A DNA stretch of 64,000 bases from Alphaproteobacteria bacterium MedPE-SWcel (GCA_001874255.1 MPDC01000019.1:17748-81747), one strand, 5' to 3'; positions 19,328 to 29,252 are shown, counted from the first letter of the stretch. The notes: generated by a model not told the origin, from the letters alone. Made by a program: numbers and translations.

Positions 19328-19890
19328 AACGCGGCGCGGGCGCGCATGCGTTTTCCATAGATCATGAGCCGCTCGCTGTTGACCTCGAACTTGGCTCCCC
19401 GTGCCCAATTCAGGCAATGTGTCAGCACGATATCGGCAATGGAGAAGCTGTCTCCGGCTGCGAAATCCCCGGCCATCCGCTCCTCGATCCGCGCAACAGA
19501 GCGGGCGAACTCCCAGCGCAGCGAGGGCTTTACTTCGGGCACTCGATGCTCCTTGGGCAAGGCAAAGCTATGGCGGGCGGCGGTCCACAACAGCGCGTCC
19601 ATCTCATCATTCACCAACTGGGTGATCGAATCCTGTTTGGCCCGGGCCAAAGTGCCGGCGGGTGCGGTCAATCCGCCGTGCTTGTCGGCAAGGTAAGTTA
19701 TGATCGCCACGGAATCCGCAATGATCTCGCCGTCTTCTATCAGGACCGGCACTTTGCCCGATGGATTGAACTCCCGTGCCGCATCACTTTGCGGGGCGGC
19801 CGGTTCCAATGTGCAGGGAAGGCCCAGCTCTTCCAGTGCCCAGAGCACGCGGAACGTGCGGGTCATGGGGTTGCCGACGACTGTGTACAT
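19300..19890 (-). CDS. Glutathione S-transferase family protein
   Basis: 196 residues from the ATG at 19890, preceded by GAGAGGACC; upstream open frame is repetitive and unlikely to be coding. N-terminal thioredoxin-like domain with GKVPVLIEDGEIIADSVAIITYLA (cis-Pro and ES-type glutathione contacts), then a C-terminal all-helical domain. Likely cytosolic glutathione conjugation or reduction with unknown substrate. It overlaps the 3' end of the convergent flavoprotein gene by 28 bases. Confidence 0.92.
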   Translation of the reverse strand: MYTVVGNPMTRTFRVLWALEELGLPCTLEPAAPQSDAAREFNPSGKVPVLIEDGEIIADSVAIITYLADKHGGLTAPAGTLARAKQDSITQLVNDEMDALLWTAARHSFALPKEHRVPEVKPSLRWEFARSVARIEERMAGDFAAGDSFSIADIVLTHCLNWARGAKFEVNSERLMIYGKRMRARAAFQRVASLAK

Positions 19891-19955
19891 TGATGGTCCT
19901 CTCTCAGATGGAGACAACGTTGCTGCAACTGCGCATGAGGTCAAGCCGGCGCCTG

Positions 19956-20016
19956 CGCCCCAGTTGCCCCTCGGCCCCAGTGATCCCTGCGCCCCCAGTG
20001 ACCCCTGTGCGAAATG
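19956..20016 (+). repeat. Imperfect tandem repeat, about 18-bp unit, three copies
   Basis: Copies begin GCCCCAGTTGCCCCT, GGCCCCAGTGATCCCTG and GCCCCCAGTGACCCCTG. They lie between the end of holA and the start of the GST gene. The C-rich unit has no evident binding-site role; it may be a slippage product. Confidence 0.6.
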
Positions 20017-20026
20017 GCGCAAGAGA

Positions 20027-21055
20027 TCAGCGCGCGCGTGCCAGCATGGCAAGGCGGATCAGCGCCCGCTCGGTCAGGGCCTGCGCCGGCGCGCTTTGCC
20101 CGGCAGAGCGCAGCTGCAGGTCGGTATCTGTCAGGATTGTCAGCGCGTTCTGCAATTTCTGCGCCCCCCAGCCCTGTGCTTGCCGGAGCATCCTGTCCCG
20201 TCGCTTGCCATAGAGGGGCGGCCGCAAGCCTCCGATGCCCTGGGCCGGGCCTCCGGGATGGGCGGCGATGGTGTAGAGAGTGCGAAAATGGCGCGTGGCC
20301 CCGATGCACAGGGACACGGCGTTCGTTCCCTGCGCCTGCAGTCGGCGCAACACGGGGCCGATCTCGGTGCTGCGGCCCTCGGCCACCACATTCAGGAGAT
20401 CGTCCAGCGCCGCTTCTGTCGATTGCGGAGCGACGGCCGCGATGTCGTCCAGGGTCAGCGCGGTGGTGTCGCCGTGTTTATAGAGGCTGAGCTTTTCGAT
20501 CATGCGAGAGAAATCGCCCGGGCCGATCTCGTTTGCGATATCGGTGAGGGCCGACATGCTGTCCGCTGGCACGTCCCCAACGCCTGCCTCAGCCAGGATC
20601 CGCTCGATCTCCGCCCGCGACGGCGGGTCGTCGTAGATCCCGGTCGCATAGGCGTTTGCATGAGTTTCAAATGCCTTGCGAAGTTTCGACGTCGCCTTCA
20701 GCTGGCCTGCGGTGACCACGATTTGCGCGTCGCCCGGCTGCCATTCCGCCAAGGCGGCAACAATGGCAGGAGTCGCATTGTCCGTCGCATCCTCGACAAA
20801 GACCGCGCGCATGCCGGGAAAGAACCCGACCGCCTTGACGGCATCCAGCAGCTGCGCCGGATCCTTGCGCAGATCCGACGCGGGCATTCGGGCAAGGCGC
20901 ATTTCTTCTTCCGCTCCGGCCCCAAGGAGCGCCGCCAGCATCTGCTGCCGTTTCAGAGAGACCCGCATCGCGTCGGCGCCATAGATCAACAGACCGGTTC
21001 GGTTTGGGTCGGGGCGGGCGAAATAGCCCTCTGCCTCGCGCGGGCCAAGTTTCAT
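20027..21055 (-). CDS. holA: DNA polymerase III subunit delta
   Basis: 342 residues. The delta subunit of the clamp loader opens the beta clamp. Visible: the N-terminal LLIYGADAMRVSLKRQQML segment (a Walker-A-like loop lacking catalysis, as in delta), the KLRKAFE segment, and the three-domain length. The ATG overlaps the lptE stop by four bases (21052-21055), forming the leuS-lptE-holA operon, an arrangement common in Proteobacteria. Confidence 0.94.
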   Translation of the reverse strand: MKLGPREAEGYFARPDPNRTGLLIYGADAMRVSLKRQQMLAALLGAGAEEEMRLARMPASDLRKDPAQLLDAVKAVGFFPGMRAVFVEDATDNATPAIVAALAEWQPGDAQIVVTAGQLKATSKLRKAFETHANAYATGIYDDPPSRAEIERILAEAGVGDVPADSMSALTDIANEIGPGDFSRMIEKLSLYKHGDTTALTLDDIAAVAPQSTEAALDDLLNVVAEGRSTEIGPVLRRLQAQGTNAVSLCIGATRHFRTLYTIAAHPGGPAQGIGGLRPPLYGKRRDRMLRQAQGWGAQKLQNALTILTDTDLQLRSAGQSAPAQALTERALIRLAMLARAR

Positions 21056-21585
21056 TGGTCTTCGGGGACACCCAACCCCGGCGTCGCATGGAGCCGTGTC
21101 ACGATCTGATCGGCAAGCATCACCATGAGCCGTTCGTGAGCGTCGGTTTCACTGGCCAGGGTCTGGACCGTCGTGCCACTGGCGGAGTAGCCGGTGAACG
21201 TGGAGACCTCTCCACTGCCGACGATCTGGCCGTCGGACAGGCGGATCAGACTGTAGCCGGCCGATCCCGTCAGGGAGTAGCGGGTAATGTCACCGTCGGC
21301 CGTGATCGCCTGTCCGACCTCTTCAGTCCCGAGCGACAGGTTCAACCGATAGGCCGGCGCGCCAGAGCGGCCCAAGCGTGTTTCAAGCTGCCGCACAAGG
21401 TAGTAGGCGTCCGCATCCCGCGGCGCACCTATGGTCTCTGGCGATTGAACCACGACGTTCTCGCGCAGCGCCGAGGCCGTGCCTCCGGGACCATAGACGG
21501 GCTCAAATCCGCAGGCCGAGAGGCCGAAGCTCAGGGCTCCGGCCATCATCGCCGTCAGGAATTTGCGTCGGTCAGGCAACGACAT
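21052..21585 (-). CDS. lptE: LPS assembly lipoprotein LptE
   Basis: 177 residues. It has a lipoprotein signal with lipobox LSAC (C25) and an [11 protein letters not shown] start. LptE plugs the LptD outer-membrane LPS translocon. The FEPVYGPGG after the cysteine is typical of LptE (GFxPVYG). It overlaps leuS upstream by 14 bases and holA downstream by four, consistent with the usual order. Confidence 0.93.
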   Translation of the reverse strand: MSLPDRRKFLTAMMAGALSFGLSACGFEPVYGPGGTASALRENVVVQSPETIGAPRDADAYYLVRQLETRLGRSGAPAYRLNLSLGTEEVGQAITADGDITRYSLTGSAGYSLIRLSDGQIVGSGEVSTFTGYSASGTTVQTLASETDAHERLMVMLADQIVTRLHATPGLGVPEDQ

Positions 21586-24148
21586 TGACGATCCGCCCCG
21601 GCACCACGATCACTTTCTTGGGTGCCGCGCCGTCCAGCACCCGTTGCACAGCTTCGTGCGCCAGCGCCAGTTTTTCAACCTCTGCCTTGTCGAGATCGGC
21701 AGCAACGGTGATTTCCGCCCGCCGCTTGCCATTGATCTGGATCGGAAGGGTGACGCTCGCCTCGACGAGCAGGGCCTCATCCGCCTGCGGCCAGGGCGCA
21801 TTGGCGATCAAGCCCTCCCCATCCAACATCTCCCACATTGCCTCTGCGAGGTGCGGTGTCATCGGAGACATCAGTTGCGCCAGCACTTTGGTCGCGTCTT
21901 TCTTCACCGCCGCGCCAGCCTTGGATTTCGCCAGCGTGTTGGTGAACCCATAGAGCTTGGCAATGGATGCATTGAAGCCAAAGCTCTCTATCCCCAGCGT
22001 GACGTCGCGGATCGCCTTGTGCATTTCGCGCCGAAGGTCCTCGTCGCCCGTGCCTGTACCTGCACCCGTGCTCTCGGCGGTTGCAGCCGCCGCCTCGGAG
22101 GCAAGACGGTAGACGCGCGACAGATGCTTGAAGGCCGCCTCGGCCCCGGCCGCGGTCCACTCCACGTCACGTTCCGGCGGAGAATCAGACAGAACGAACC
22201 AGCGCGCGGTATCCGCCCCAAAAGCGGAGATGATGTGCAGCGGATCGACCACATTGTTCTTCGACTTGGACATCTTGGCCGAGGGAATGATTTTCAACTC
22301 CTGGCCGCCATCCTTCAGGAACGCCGTACCGTCGCGCAGCTCCACTTCCTCCGGGTAGTGGTAGACAGGACGGCCGTTGGCGCCTTCGCTTTGATAGATT
22401 GCGTGGGTCACCATGCCTTGGGTGAACAGCGCATCAAAGGGTTCCCTGGCCGATTCGGGCAGGTGGCCACAGATATGCATCGCCCGGGCAAAAAAGCGCG
22501 AATAGAGCAGATGCAAAATCGCGTGCTCGACGCCGCCGATATATTGGTCGACGTTCATCCAGTAGCGCGCCGCCTCGAGATCGGTGGGCGTTTCGGCACG
22601 CGGTGCGGTGAAGCGGGCGAAATACCAGCTCGAATCGACAAATGTATCCATGGTGTCGGTTTCGCGTTGCGCAGGCTTGCCACAGGCGGGGCATTCGCAA
22701 TCACGCCAACTCGGATGCCGGTCCAGCGGGTTGCCGGGCACGGAGAAATCGATTGCCTTGCCATCTTCGTCATAGGGCAGGGCAATGGGCAGGTTTTCCT
22801 TCTTCTCCGGCACAACGCCGCAGGCCTTGCAGTGGACAACGGGAATCGGGCAGCCCCAATACCGCTGACGGGACAGACCCCAGTCGCGCAGGCGGAACTT
22901 GGTCACCCCTTCGCCCCAGCCTTCTGCCGCCGCCTTGTCGACCGCAGCATTCACGCCCTCGTCACCGGTCTGCTCGGCACTGCCGGCAAAGCCGTTGATG
23001 TAGCGCACCTTTTCGGACTTTGCGGGCACGAAGGCCTCGGTCAACGCGTCTGCGCCCTCAAGGGGTTCCAGAACCGGGATGATCGGCAGGCCGTATTTGG
23101 TAGCAAATTCGAAATCGCGCTGGTCATGGGCGGGACAGGCGAAAATGGCGCCGGTGCCATAGTCCATCAGGATGAAATTTGCGATCCAGACCGGCAGCTC
23201 CCAATTCGGGTCGAGTGGATGCTTGACCCGCAGACCGGTATCGTAGCCGAGCTTTTCCGCGGTCTCGATCGCCTCTTCCGTGGTGCCGCCTTTGCGGCAT
23301 TCCGCCACGAAATCCGCAACCTCGGACGATTCGGCCTCCAGTTGCTTTGCAATCGGATGGTCGGGCGAGATGCCCACGAAGGAGGCCCCCATCAACGTGT
23401 CGGGACGGGTGGTGTAGACCTCGATCGGTTCGGCGCCATCGGTGCGTTCGAATTTGAATTGCAGACCCCGCGATTTGCCGATCCAGTTCTCTTGCATCAA
23501 ACGCACTTTGGCGGGCCAGTTTTCCAACCCGTCCAGCGCGTCCAGCAGGTCTTCGGAATAGTCGGAGATCTTGAAGAACCATTGCGTCAGCTCGCGCCGC
23601 TCGACCACGGCACCAGAGCGCCAGCCGCGGCCGTTTTCCACCTGTTCATTGGCCAGAACGGTCATGTCGACGGGGTCCCAGTTGACCACGGCGTTCTTGC
23701 GATAGACCAGCCCCTTGGCCAGGAAATCCAGAAACAGAGATTGCTGCTGGCCATAGTATTCCGGATCGCAGGTGGCGAACATCCGGCTCCAGTCCAGAGA
23801 CAGGCCGAGCGGCTTCATCTGGTCAACCATCGTGTCGATGTTGGAGTAGGTCCAGTCCTTGGGATGCCCCCCAGAGGCCATTGCCGCGTTTTCCGCAGGC
23901 ATGCCAAAAGCGTCAAATCCCATAGGGTGCAGTACGTTATGACCTGTCGACAGCTTGTAGCGCGCAATCACGTCACCCATCGTGTAATTGCGCACATGCC
24001 CCATGTGCAGCTTGCCCGACGGGTAGGGGAACATCTCAAGCACATAGTACTTGGGTTTCTCGTGATCGGTCTCAGCTTGGAAAATGGCGGCATCTTCCCA
24101 GGCTTTTTGCCATTTCGCTTCGATTTCCGAGGCTTCATAACGCGACAT
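21572..24148 (-). CDS. leuS: Leucyl-tRNA synthetase
   Basis: 858 residues, class I aminoacyl-tRNA synthetase. HMGH (48-51) and KMSKS (about 625-629) form the catalytic signatures; the editing domain is present ([19 protein letters not shown]), and C-terminal anticodon-binding domain follows. Length is normal. It is first of the leuS-lptE-holA operon and is preceded by a strong hairpin 22 bases upstream of the start. Confidence 0.97.
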   Translation of the reverse strand: MSRYEASEIEAKWQKAWEDAAIFQAETDHEKPKYYVLEMFPYPSGKLHMGHVRNYTMGDVIARYKLSTGHNVLHPMGFDAFGMPAENAAMASGGHPKDWTYSNIDTMVDQMKPLGLSLDWSRMFATCDPEYYGQQQSLFLDFLAKGLVYRKNAVVNWDPVDMTVLANEQVENGRGWRSGAVVERRELTQWFFKISDYSEDLLDALDGLENWPAKVRLMQENWIGKSRGLQFKFERTDGAEPIEVYTTRPDTLMGASFVGISPDHPIAKQLEAESSEVADFVAECRKGGTTEEAIETAEKLGYDTGLRVKHPLDPNWELPVWIANFILMDYGTGAIFACPAHDQRDFEFATKYGLPIIPVLEPLEGADALTEAFVPAKSEKVRYINGFAGSAEQTGDEGVNAAVDKAAAEGWGEGVTKFRLRDWGLSRQRYWGCPIPVVHCKACGVVPEKKENLPIALPYDEDGKAIDFSVPGNPLDRHPSWRDCECPACGKPAQRETDTMDTFVDSSWYFARFTAPRAETPTDLEAARYWMNVDQYIGGVEHAILHLLYSRFFARAMHICGHLPESAREPFDALFTQGMVTHAIYQSEGANGRPVYHYPEEVELRDGTAFLKDGGQELKIIPSAKMSKSKNNVVDPLHIISAFGADTARWFVLSDSPPERDVEWTAAGAEAAFKHLSRVYRLASEAAAATAESTGAGTGTGDEDLRREMHKAIRDVTLGIESFGFNASIAKLYGFTNTLAKSKAGAAVKKDATKVLAQLMSPMTPHLAEAMWEMLDGEGLIANAPWPQADEALLVEASVTLPIQINGKRRAEITVAADLDKAEVEKLALAHEAVQRVLDGAAPKKVIVVPGRIVNVVA

Positions 24149-24169
24149 CTAGGCGGTCCTTTGCATGAA

Positions 24170-24193
24170 AGCGCCGGGTGATGACCCGGCGCT
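24170..24193 (-). terminator. Perfect 10-bp hairpin between the DUF3576 gene and leuS
   Basis: AGCGCCGGGT pairs with ACCCGGCGCT around a GATG loop. On the minus strand it follows the DUF3576 stop by about 41 bases and precedes the leuS ATG by 21. The following bases are only moderately U-rich (TTTCATGC), so it may be a terminator or a structured leuS leader. Confidence 0.6.
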
Positions 24194-24234
24194 CCTGATA
24201 CGTGTAATAAACGGGTTGTCCAGTGGCGAGGTCG

Positions 24235-24723
24235 TTAGATCTTTTTGTCTTTTATGCGCAGTTGGCGCGCGCGGGACAGAATCGCGTCTTCGACCGCACG
24301 GGCTGTTTGCGGGCTGACGGCACCGCCGCGGCTTTGCAGCGCAACATTGAGCGACCGCGCCTCGAGCGCCGGGTCCTTGATGTGGACCGTGGCCCGATAT
24401 GACCGTCCGCCGCCCGGGGGGGTACCGTATCCGGTGACGATCACCCCGGTGAAGGGATCAACCGAGTCGACCGGCAGGAAATCCAGAACTTCGAGGCTGG
24501 CGGCCCAGAGGTATCGGTTCACCTGCACGCGTTGCTCGTTCTTGCGGGGGCCGAAAGCCTCCCAGATCGTGGTGCGGTCCTCGCGAGCATCGCGCCCTTC
24601 GCCTGCCAGCACAATCGTATCGCTGTCATTGACCTCGGTGTCTGTATCCAGCGTGCGGAACGCACCGCAGGCTGTTACAAGGCACAGTGAAGAAAGAAGA
24701 ACTAAGGTCGTGATACCACGCAT
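24235..24723 (-). CDS. DUF3576 lipoprotein
   Basis: 162 residues from the ATG at 24723. A lipoprotein signal ends in VTAC (C19). The mature part matches DUF3576 as I know it: RTTIWEAFGPRKNEQRVQVNRYLW and FTGVIVTGYGTPPGGGRSYRATVHI. Function of the family is unknown; location should be the outer membrane or periplasm. The gene is located just upstream of leuS on the same strand, a placement seen in other alphaproteobacteria. Confidence 0.85.
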   Translation of the reverse strand: MRGITTLVLLSSLCLVTACGAFRTLDTDTEVNDSDTIVLAGEGRDAREDRTTIWEAFGPRKNEQRVQVNRYLWAASLEVLDFLPVDSVDPFTGVIVTGYGTPPGGGRSYRATVHIKDPALEARSLNVALQSRGGAVSPQTARAVEDAILSRARQLRIKDKKI

Positions 24724-25006
24724 ATTGGCCGGGCCCGCTCGTGAATTTGCAGTTGTTATACTCCTAGACAAGCCGCGTTGTGCCAACAAGCCTATTCTTT
24801 GATAGACTCTGTCCTGCTGCAGTATGGCGGGGTGGCGGGTGCAAAGGACTGTGGCACGCTTGCATCAATTTGTTGACGAAAGGTTTTCGGAATTCAGCAC
24901 ATGCTTGCTTCATCACCCCAAAACAAGCGAGAGGATGTGCGTACTTGAGGAGCGATGAGGCTTCGTGCTGACTGCTTCTTTCGAAATTCAAACCCGAGGG
25001 AAAACC
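24724..25006. other. Intergenic region holding divergent promoters of the DUF3576 and porin genes
   Basis: 283 bases without a gene I can support. A TTGACG at 24873-24878 could be a -35 for the porin. I found no convincing -10, operator or small RNA in it. The porin's leader is at least 100 bases if this promoter is used. Confidence 0.4.
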
Positions 25007-25954
25007 ATGAAAAAGATTCTCTTCGCTACGACCGCACTGGTTGCGACCGCAGGTGTTGCTGCTGCTGAGCTGACCATTGGCGGTTCCGCACGTTTTGGCC
25101 TGGCATACAACGAAGACCAAGCCAACACCGGCGCAGAAGAAACCCGCATCGAACAGCGTATGCGTGTGAACATCACCGGTATCGCCGAAACCGACGCTGG
25201 TGTGAAACTGGAAGCACGCTTCCGTCTCGAATCCAACGAAGATGCGAACTCCGCAATCTCCGGCCGTGGCCCGGGTGCTGCTGGTTTCGCAGTTTCCTAC
25301 GGCGGTCTGCGTGTTGACGTTGGTAACGTCTCCGACGTGTTCGACTCCGGCGACCAGGTTGACTACTACGGTTACGGCATCGGTCTGACCGCCCTGATCG
25401 AGCAAAACTCCGTATGGTACGACACAGCCGTTTCCATCGGCGGTTTCGGTGCTGGTTCGCAAGATGCAACCACCATCAAAGCGCGTTACACCGTTGGTGA
25501 TTTCTCTGCATCCTTGTCCTACACCGACACCAAAGCAGCTGGTACAGTTGTTGCCAACGAAGAGACCCAAATCGGTCTCGGCTACACCCTGGCAAACGGC
25601 ATGTCCATCGGTGCCGCTTACGGTGATGACGACAACGCAGGCGACTACTACATCGTGAACCTCGCTGGTTCCGCAGGCGCACTGGGTTACTCTGTAATCC
25701 TCGGCGACGGCGACATCTTCGACACCGCCGCTGTTCAGGGTAGCCTGGCTTACGGTATCTCCGTAAACTACGAGATCTCCTCCGCAACCGCGATCCAAGC
25801 TGTTGTTTCCGGCGGTGGTCTGGACTCCTCTGAAACCGCATACGGCCTGGGCTTCACCCACGGTCTGGGCGGTGGTGTTACCCTCGCAGGTGGTATCGCT
25901 CAGGACACAGCTGACGGCATGCTGGCAGACCTCGGCGTGAAGTTCTCCTTCTAA
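25007..25954 (+). CDS. Outer-membrane porin
   Basis: 315 residues from ATG 25007 (GAGGG nine bases upstream). A signal peptide (MKKILFATTALVATAGVAAA) is followed by an ELTIGGSARFGLAYN start of the barrel, alternating beta strands with short acidic turns, and a terminal phenylalanine that directs BAM insertion. It should be a general trimeric porin for small hydrophilic solutes. Codon use differs from the neighbours (more GGT, GCT, CTG, GTT, few rare codons), as expected for one of the most highly expressed proteins. It has its own promoter region and strong terminator. Confidence 0.92.
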   Translation: MKKILFATTALVATAGVAAAELTIGGSARFGLAYNEDQANTGAEETRIEQRMRVNITGIAETDAGVKLEARFRLESNEDANSAISGRGPGAAGFAVSYGGLRVDVGNVSDVFDSGDQVDYYGYGIGLTALIEQNSVWYDTAVSIGGFGAGSQDATTIKARYTVGDFSASLSYTDTKAAGTVVANEETQIGLGYTLANGMSIGAAYGDDDNAGDYYIVNLAGSAGALGYSVILGDGDIFDTAAVQGSLAYGISVNYEISSATAIQAVVSGGGLDSSETAYGLGFTHGLGGGVTLAGGIAQDTADGMLADLGVKFSF

Positions 25955-25980
25955 GCCGATCTGAACCACATGGTTCTTTG

Positions 25981-26013
25981 GGGCGGGCTCTTCGGAGCTC
26001 GCCCTTTTCTTTT
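25981..26013 (+). terminator. Rho-independent terminator of the porin gene
   Basis: A 10-bp stem GGGCGGGCTC / GAGCTCGCCC (one G-U pair) with a TTCG tetraloop, followed by TTTTCTTTT. Confidence 0.93.
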
Positions 26014-26060
26014 GCGCACAAAAGGTGTTTCTTCCGGTCGAACAGCTAGATGAGGCCAAG

Positions 26061-26717
26061 ATGTCGCTGACCGAGATAAAATCCCGTATTGCGAGCGCCG
26101 AAGTCGCCGCTGACCGCGTTCCCGGCTCCGTGCAATTGATCGCGGTGTCCAAGGTGCAGCCCAATGAACGCGTCGAAGCGGTTCTGCAGGAAGGGCATCG
26201 GGTCTTTGGGGAAAACCGGGTTCAGGAAGCGGCTGGAAAATGGCCCGACTTCCGGAGCCGATACGACGGTATTGAACTCCATCTGATTGGTCCGCTGCAG
26301 ACCAACAAGGCACGGCAGGCCATGGAGCTGGTCGATTCGATTCATTCCGTGGACAGGTTGAAACTGGCAAACACATTGGCCCGTCTGGCGCAGGAGCTCG
26401 GTCGGTGTCCTCAGATCTTTCTTCAGGTGAACACTGGCGAAGAAGAGCAGAAGGCCGGGGTTCTCCCGTCCGAGGCAGATGCATTTGTCGCCGAATGCCG
26501 CAGCCTCGATCTGCCGGTGCAGGGATTGATGTGCATTCCGCCCGTCGATGAGGAGCCGAGCCTGCATTTCGCTCTGCTGGCCAAGATTGCAGCGCGCAAC
26601 GGGTTGAGCGGTCTGTCCATGGGCATGAGCAGCGATTTCGAGCAGGCGATTGCGCTTGGCGCGACGCATGTGCGGGTCGGCTCTGCGATTTTCGGGACCC
26701 GGTCCGGTTCAGCGTGA
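26061..26717 (+). CDS. YggS/PROSC-family PLP-binding protein
   Basis: 218 residues from ATG 26061 (GAGG eight bases upstream; the frame opens at 26025). PLP lysine K31 lies in LIAVSKVQPNE; VFGENRVQEAAGKW, HLIGPLQTNKAR and GLSMGMSSDFEQAI are family signatures (PLP phosphate binding). The family balances free PLP and does not show amino-acid racemase activity. The terminal nine bases overlap the convergent L,D-transpeptidase-fold gene. Confidence 0.94.
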   Translation: MSLTEIKSRIASAEVAADRVPGSVQLIAVSKVQPNERVEAVLQEGHRVFGENRVQEAAGKWPDFRSRYDGIELHLIGPLQTNKARQAMELVDSIHSVDRLKLANTLARLAQELGRCPQIFLQVNTGEEEQKAGVLPSEADAFVAECRSLDLPVQGLMCIPPVDEEPSLHFALLAKIAARNGLSGLSMGMSSDFEQAIALGATHVRVGSAIFGTRSGSA

Positions 26718-27218
26718 CCGGACAATCAGCCGGGCATTGCGCCCTATCCTGCGGGCAATCCAGTGCAGGTCGCAGCGCGAGAACGCCAGGCAGCCCTCAG
26801 TCGGGTATCCGGCGCGCCGCCATTGGTGCAGGAAAATGGCGGACCCGCGCCCCTTGACGGCAGAGGGCCAGTTCCAGTCCGTCAGCAGCACGAGGTCATA
26901 CAGCGGGTCAGCCCGCCGCAGCCGTTCGTGCCGATAGGGATGCGGCGCGCGGACCATGTGGTTATAGGCGATGTCGTTGCTATCATCCGACCACAGGTCG
27001 CCGGGATAGATCGGAACAGCCCAGTCTTGCGGCGGGCGGATGCGGTCCGGACGATAGAGCATGCCGGTGATCCTGTGGGTCCCCGCCGGTGTCGCCCCGT
27101 CGCCTTCGCGTTTGTTGCCGGTGATGCCGCCTTTGCCGATGGTGCAGGGCAGGGTCCGACCCATGAAACGCAGCCCGGTCGGAGTCAGGACCAGATCCGT
27201 CGGCGCCATCGCAGTCAC
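26709..27218 (-). CDS. L,D-transpeptidase (YkuD) family protein without signal peptide
   Basis: 169 residues. The YkuD catalytic motif HQWRRAGYPTEGCLAF has H131 and C143 in the HxxxxxxxxT-x-GC arrangement. DGATPAGTHRI is the typical strand before it. No signal peptide or membrane segment is visible, unlike periplasmic ErfK/YcbB transpeptidases; it may leave by another route or act in the cytoplasm. The ATG overlaps the ribA stop by four bases, so translation is coupled to ribA. Function in crosslinking is inference. Confidence 0.85.
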   Translation of the reverse strand: MTAMAPTDLVLTPTGLRFMGRTLPCTIGKGGITGNKREGDGATPAGTHRITGMLYRPDRIRPPQDWAVPIYPGDLWSDDSNDIAYNHMVRAPHPYRHERLRRADPLYDLVLLTDWNWPSAVKGRGSAIFLHQWRRAGYPTEGCLAFSRCDLHWIARRIGRNARLIVRSR

Positions 27219-28303
27219 AGCAAATGCCCCGACTTTGCCGCCTTGGTGGCGAGATAGGCGCGGTTGAAGTCGTTTTCTCCGACCTGCAGCGGCACCCGCG
27301 CGTCCACCGTGATCCCGGTCTTTTCCATCATCGTGATCTTGCCCGGGTTATTGGTCATCAACCGCACGGTTGAAAACCCAAGCTCGCGCAGGATGGACGC
27401 ACCGAGGCGAAAATCCCGTTCGTCATCCTCAAACCCCAGCCGGTGATTTGCCTCCACGGTATCAAAGCCCTGATCCTGCAGGGAATAGGCGCGCATTTTA
27501 TTGGCAAGGCCAATGCCGCGCCCCTCCTGGTTCAGATAGAGCAGCACGCCCGCGCCTTCTTGCCCCATCTGAGCGAGGGCCCCCCGCAATTGCGGCCCGC
27601 AATCGCATTTCAGAGATCCGAGCACATCGCCGGTGAAACAGGCCGAATGCAGACGCGCCAGAACCGGCTTGCTGCGGTCCGGGCGGCCGATTTCGATGGC
27701 GTAATGTTCCTCGCCGCCATCTTCGGGGCGAAACACATGCAGCCGCCCGGCTTCCGAGGCGGCCATGGGCAATCTGGCGGCGGCAATCGGATGCAGGGGG
27801 GAGCTCTTGTTGAGAAGGGGCTCGGCCGCGGATTGCGGCAACAGTGTCAGATCGTGCCGGAGCGCAAACCCACCCGCGTCGGCGAGCGGCACAAAGATCG
27901 CGGCGGGCAGGAGACGCGCGGATTTCACAAGCGCGATCGCCAGGTCGGCCAGGCTGGCGTCGCCGCCGCGCAGGCTGGACAAGGGACCCTTCATTGGCGC
28001 CGCCAGATCGTCGGCCGGATCCGCCAGGGCCTGAATCCAGTCGAGTCCCACGTCCTCCGGCACGGCGATCCGGGCGATGTCGCCATCGTAGGCGCGCGCC
28101 TTCAGAGTGGCGGCCCGCCGTGCGGTCAGGGCGAGCGCGACATCACCCAGTTGGCGCAGATCGGTCAGCCGCTCGGCAGTGAGGCTCTCGACCGCGAGTG
28201 TCAGGATTGCGGTGCCGCCCGTGGTGAGGACGACCGGTAATCCCATCCTCAGATCCACACGGGCACGGGCGATACGCTCCAGCATTGTCGGCAAAAGGCT
28301 CAT
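27215..28303 (-). CDS. ribA: GTP cyclohydrolase II with extra N-terminal domain
   Basis: 362 residues. The C-terminal domain (about 185-362) is RibA: zinc cysteines C222, C233, C235 in the HSACFTGDVLGSLKCDCG region, LYLNQEGRGIGL with the catalytic arginine, then MTNNP. It opens GTP to start riboflavin synthesis. The first 180 residues do not match the RibB active site but share some layout with 3,4-dihydroxybutanone-phosphate synthase (ALT-RRAATL and PAAIFVPL stretches), so this may be a degenerate RibB half of a RibBA ancestor. The L,D-transpeptidase-like gene is translationally coupled downstream. Confidence 0.92.
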   Translation of the reverse strand: MSLLPTMLERIARARVDLRMGLPVVLTTGGTAILTLAVESLTAERLTDLRQLGDVALALTARRAATLKARAYDGDIARIAVPEDVGLDWIQALADPADDLAAPMKGPLSSLRGGDASLADLAIALVKSARLLPAAIFVPLADAGGFALRHDLTLLPQSAAEPLLNKSSPLHPIAAARLPMAASEAGRLHVFRPEDGGEEHYAIEIGRPDRSKPVLARLHSACFTGDVLGSLKCDCGPQLRGALAQMGQEGAGVLLYLNQEGRGIGLANKMRAYSLQDQGFDTVEANHRLGFEDDERDFRLGASILRELGFSTVRLMTNNPGKITMMEKTGITVDARVPLQVGENDFNRAYLATKAAKSGHLL

Positions 28304-28470
28304 CCGGTCGGTGTCCTGGCTGTAACATCAGGAGTGTTTCCTACGCCCTATCGCGCCGAAAGTGAAATAATTCCGTGTCTGCGGACACGTCGCCGTGAAA
28401 TTCATCCGGCAAAGCTTGTTCTTTCCCGGGCATGCTCACATTTGTTTTGCAAGTGAACAGGAGAGAGCCC

Positions 28471-29157
28471 ATGGCACAGTTGAAGAAAATTCTGCTTGTG
28501 GACGACGATGAGGATCTGCGCGAGGCGCTGAGCGAACAGCTTGTCATGACCGAAGATTTTGATGTCTTCGAGGCCAGCGACGGTCAAAGCGCGATGGAGC
28601 GGGCCAAGGAAGCGATCTACGATCTGATCATCCTCGATGTGGGGCTGCCCGACACGGATGGGCGCGAGCTGTGCCGCCTGATGCGCAAGCAGGGGGTCAA
28701 ATCTCCGATCTTGATGCTGACCGGCCATGACAGCGACGCCGATACCATTCTCGGCCTTGATGCGGGGGCCAATGACTATGTGACCAAACCGTTCAAGTTT
28801 CCCGTCCTTCTGGCCCGCATTCGCGCTCAGCTGCGGCAGCACGAACAGTCCGAGGACGCGGTCTTTGTGCTTGGCCCCTATACGTTCAAACCGGCGATGA
28901 AGGTGCTTGTCACCGAAGACGATCGCAAGATTCGTTTGACGGAAAAGGAAACCAACATCCTGAAATTCCTCTACCGGTCCAATGATGGCGTGGTTCCGCG
29001 CGACATTTTGCTGCATGAGGTCTGGGGCTACAATGCAGGGGTTACAACGCATACCCTGGAGACCCATATATACCGTCTGCGCCAGAAGATCGAACCGGAC
29101 CCCTCGAATGCCCGGCTTCTGGTGACGGAATCCGGCGGCTACCGATTGGTGGCCTGA
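28471..29157 (+). CDS. OmpR-family response regulator
   Basis: 228 residues from ATG 28471 (AGGAGAGAG upstream). Receiver domain with acidic cluster DDD (11-13), phosphoacceptor D56 in ILDVGLPD, and the KPF lysine (about 107). The OmpR winged helix (about 130-228) ends GGYRLVA with the HTLETHIYRLRQKIE recognition region. No histidine kinase gene is adjacent, so it is an orphan; the partner cannot be named here. It has its own promoter region and terminator. Confidence 0.92.
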   Translation: MAQLKKILLVDDDEDLREALSEQLVMTEDFDVFEASDGQSAMERAKEAIYDLIILDVGLPDTDGRELCRLMRKQGVKSPILMLTGHDSDADTILGLDAGANDYVTKPFKFPVLLARIRAQLRQHEQSEDAVFVLGPYTFKPAMKVLVTEDDRKIRLTEKETNILKFLYRSNDGVVPRDILLHEVWGYNAGVTTHTLETHIYRLRQKIEPDPSNARLLVTESGGYRLVA

Positions 29158-29252
29158 ATGGAACAAGATCGGATATCGTGCGTTACCCGATCAGACAGAA
29201 TATGAGACCCCGCGCATATCCGGGTCATGATATGCATCCTCCCTGTTGGACT

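Noticed and set aside
21563..24181. 872-codon plus-strand frame across leuS
   Set aside because: It is the antisense shadow of leuS, whose HMGH and KMSKS motifs are on the minus strand.
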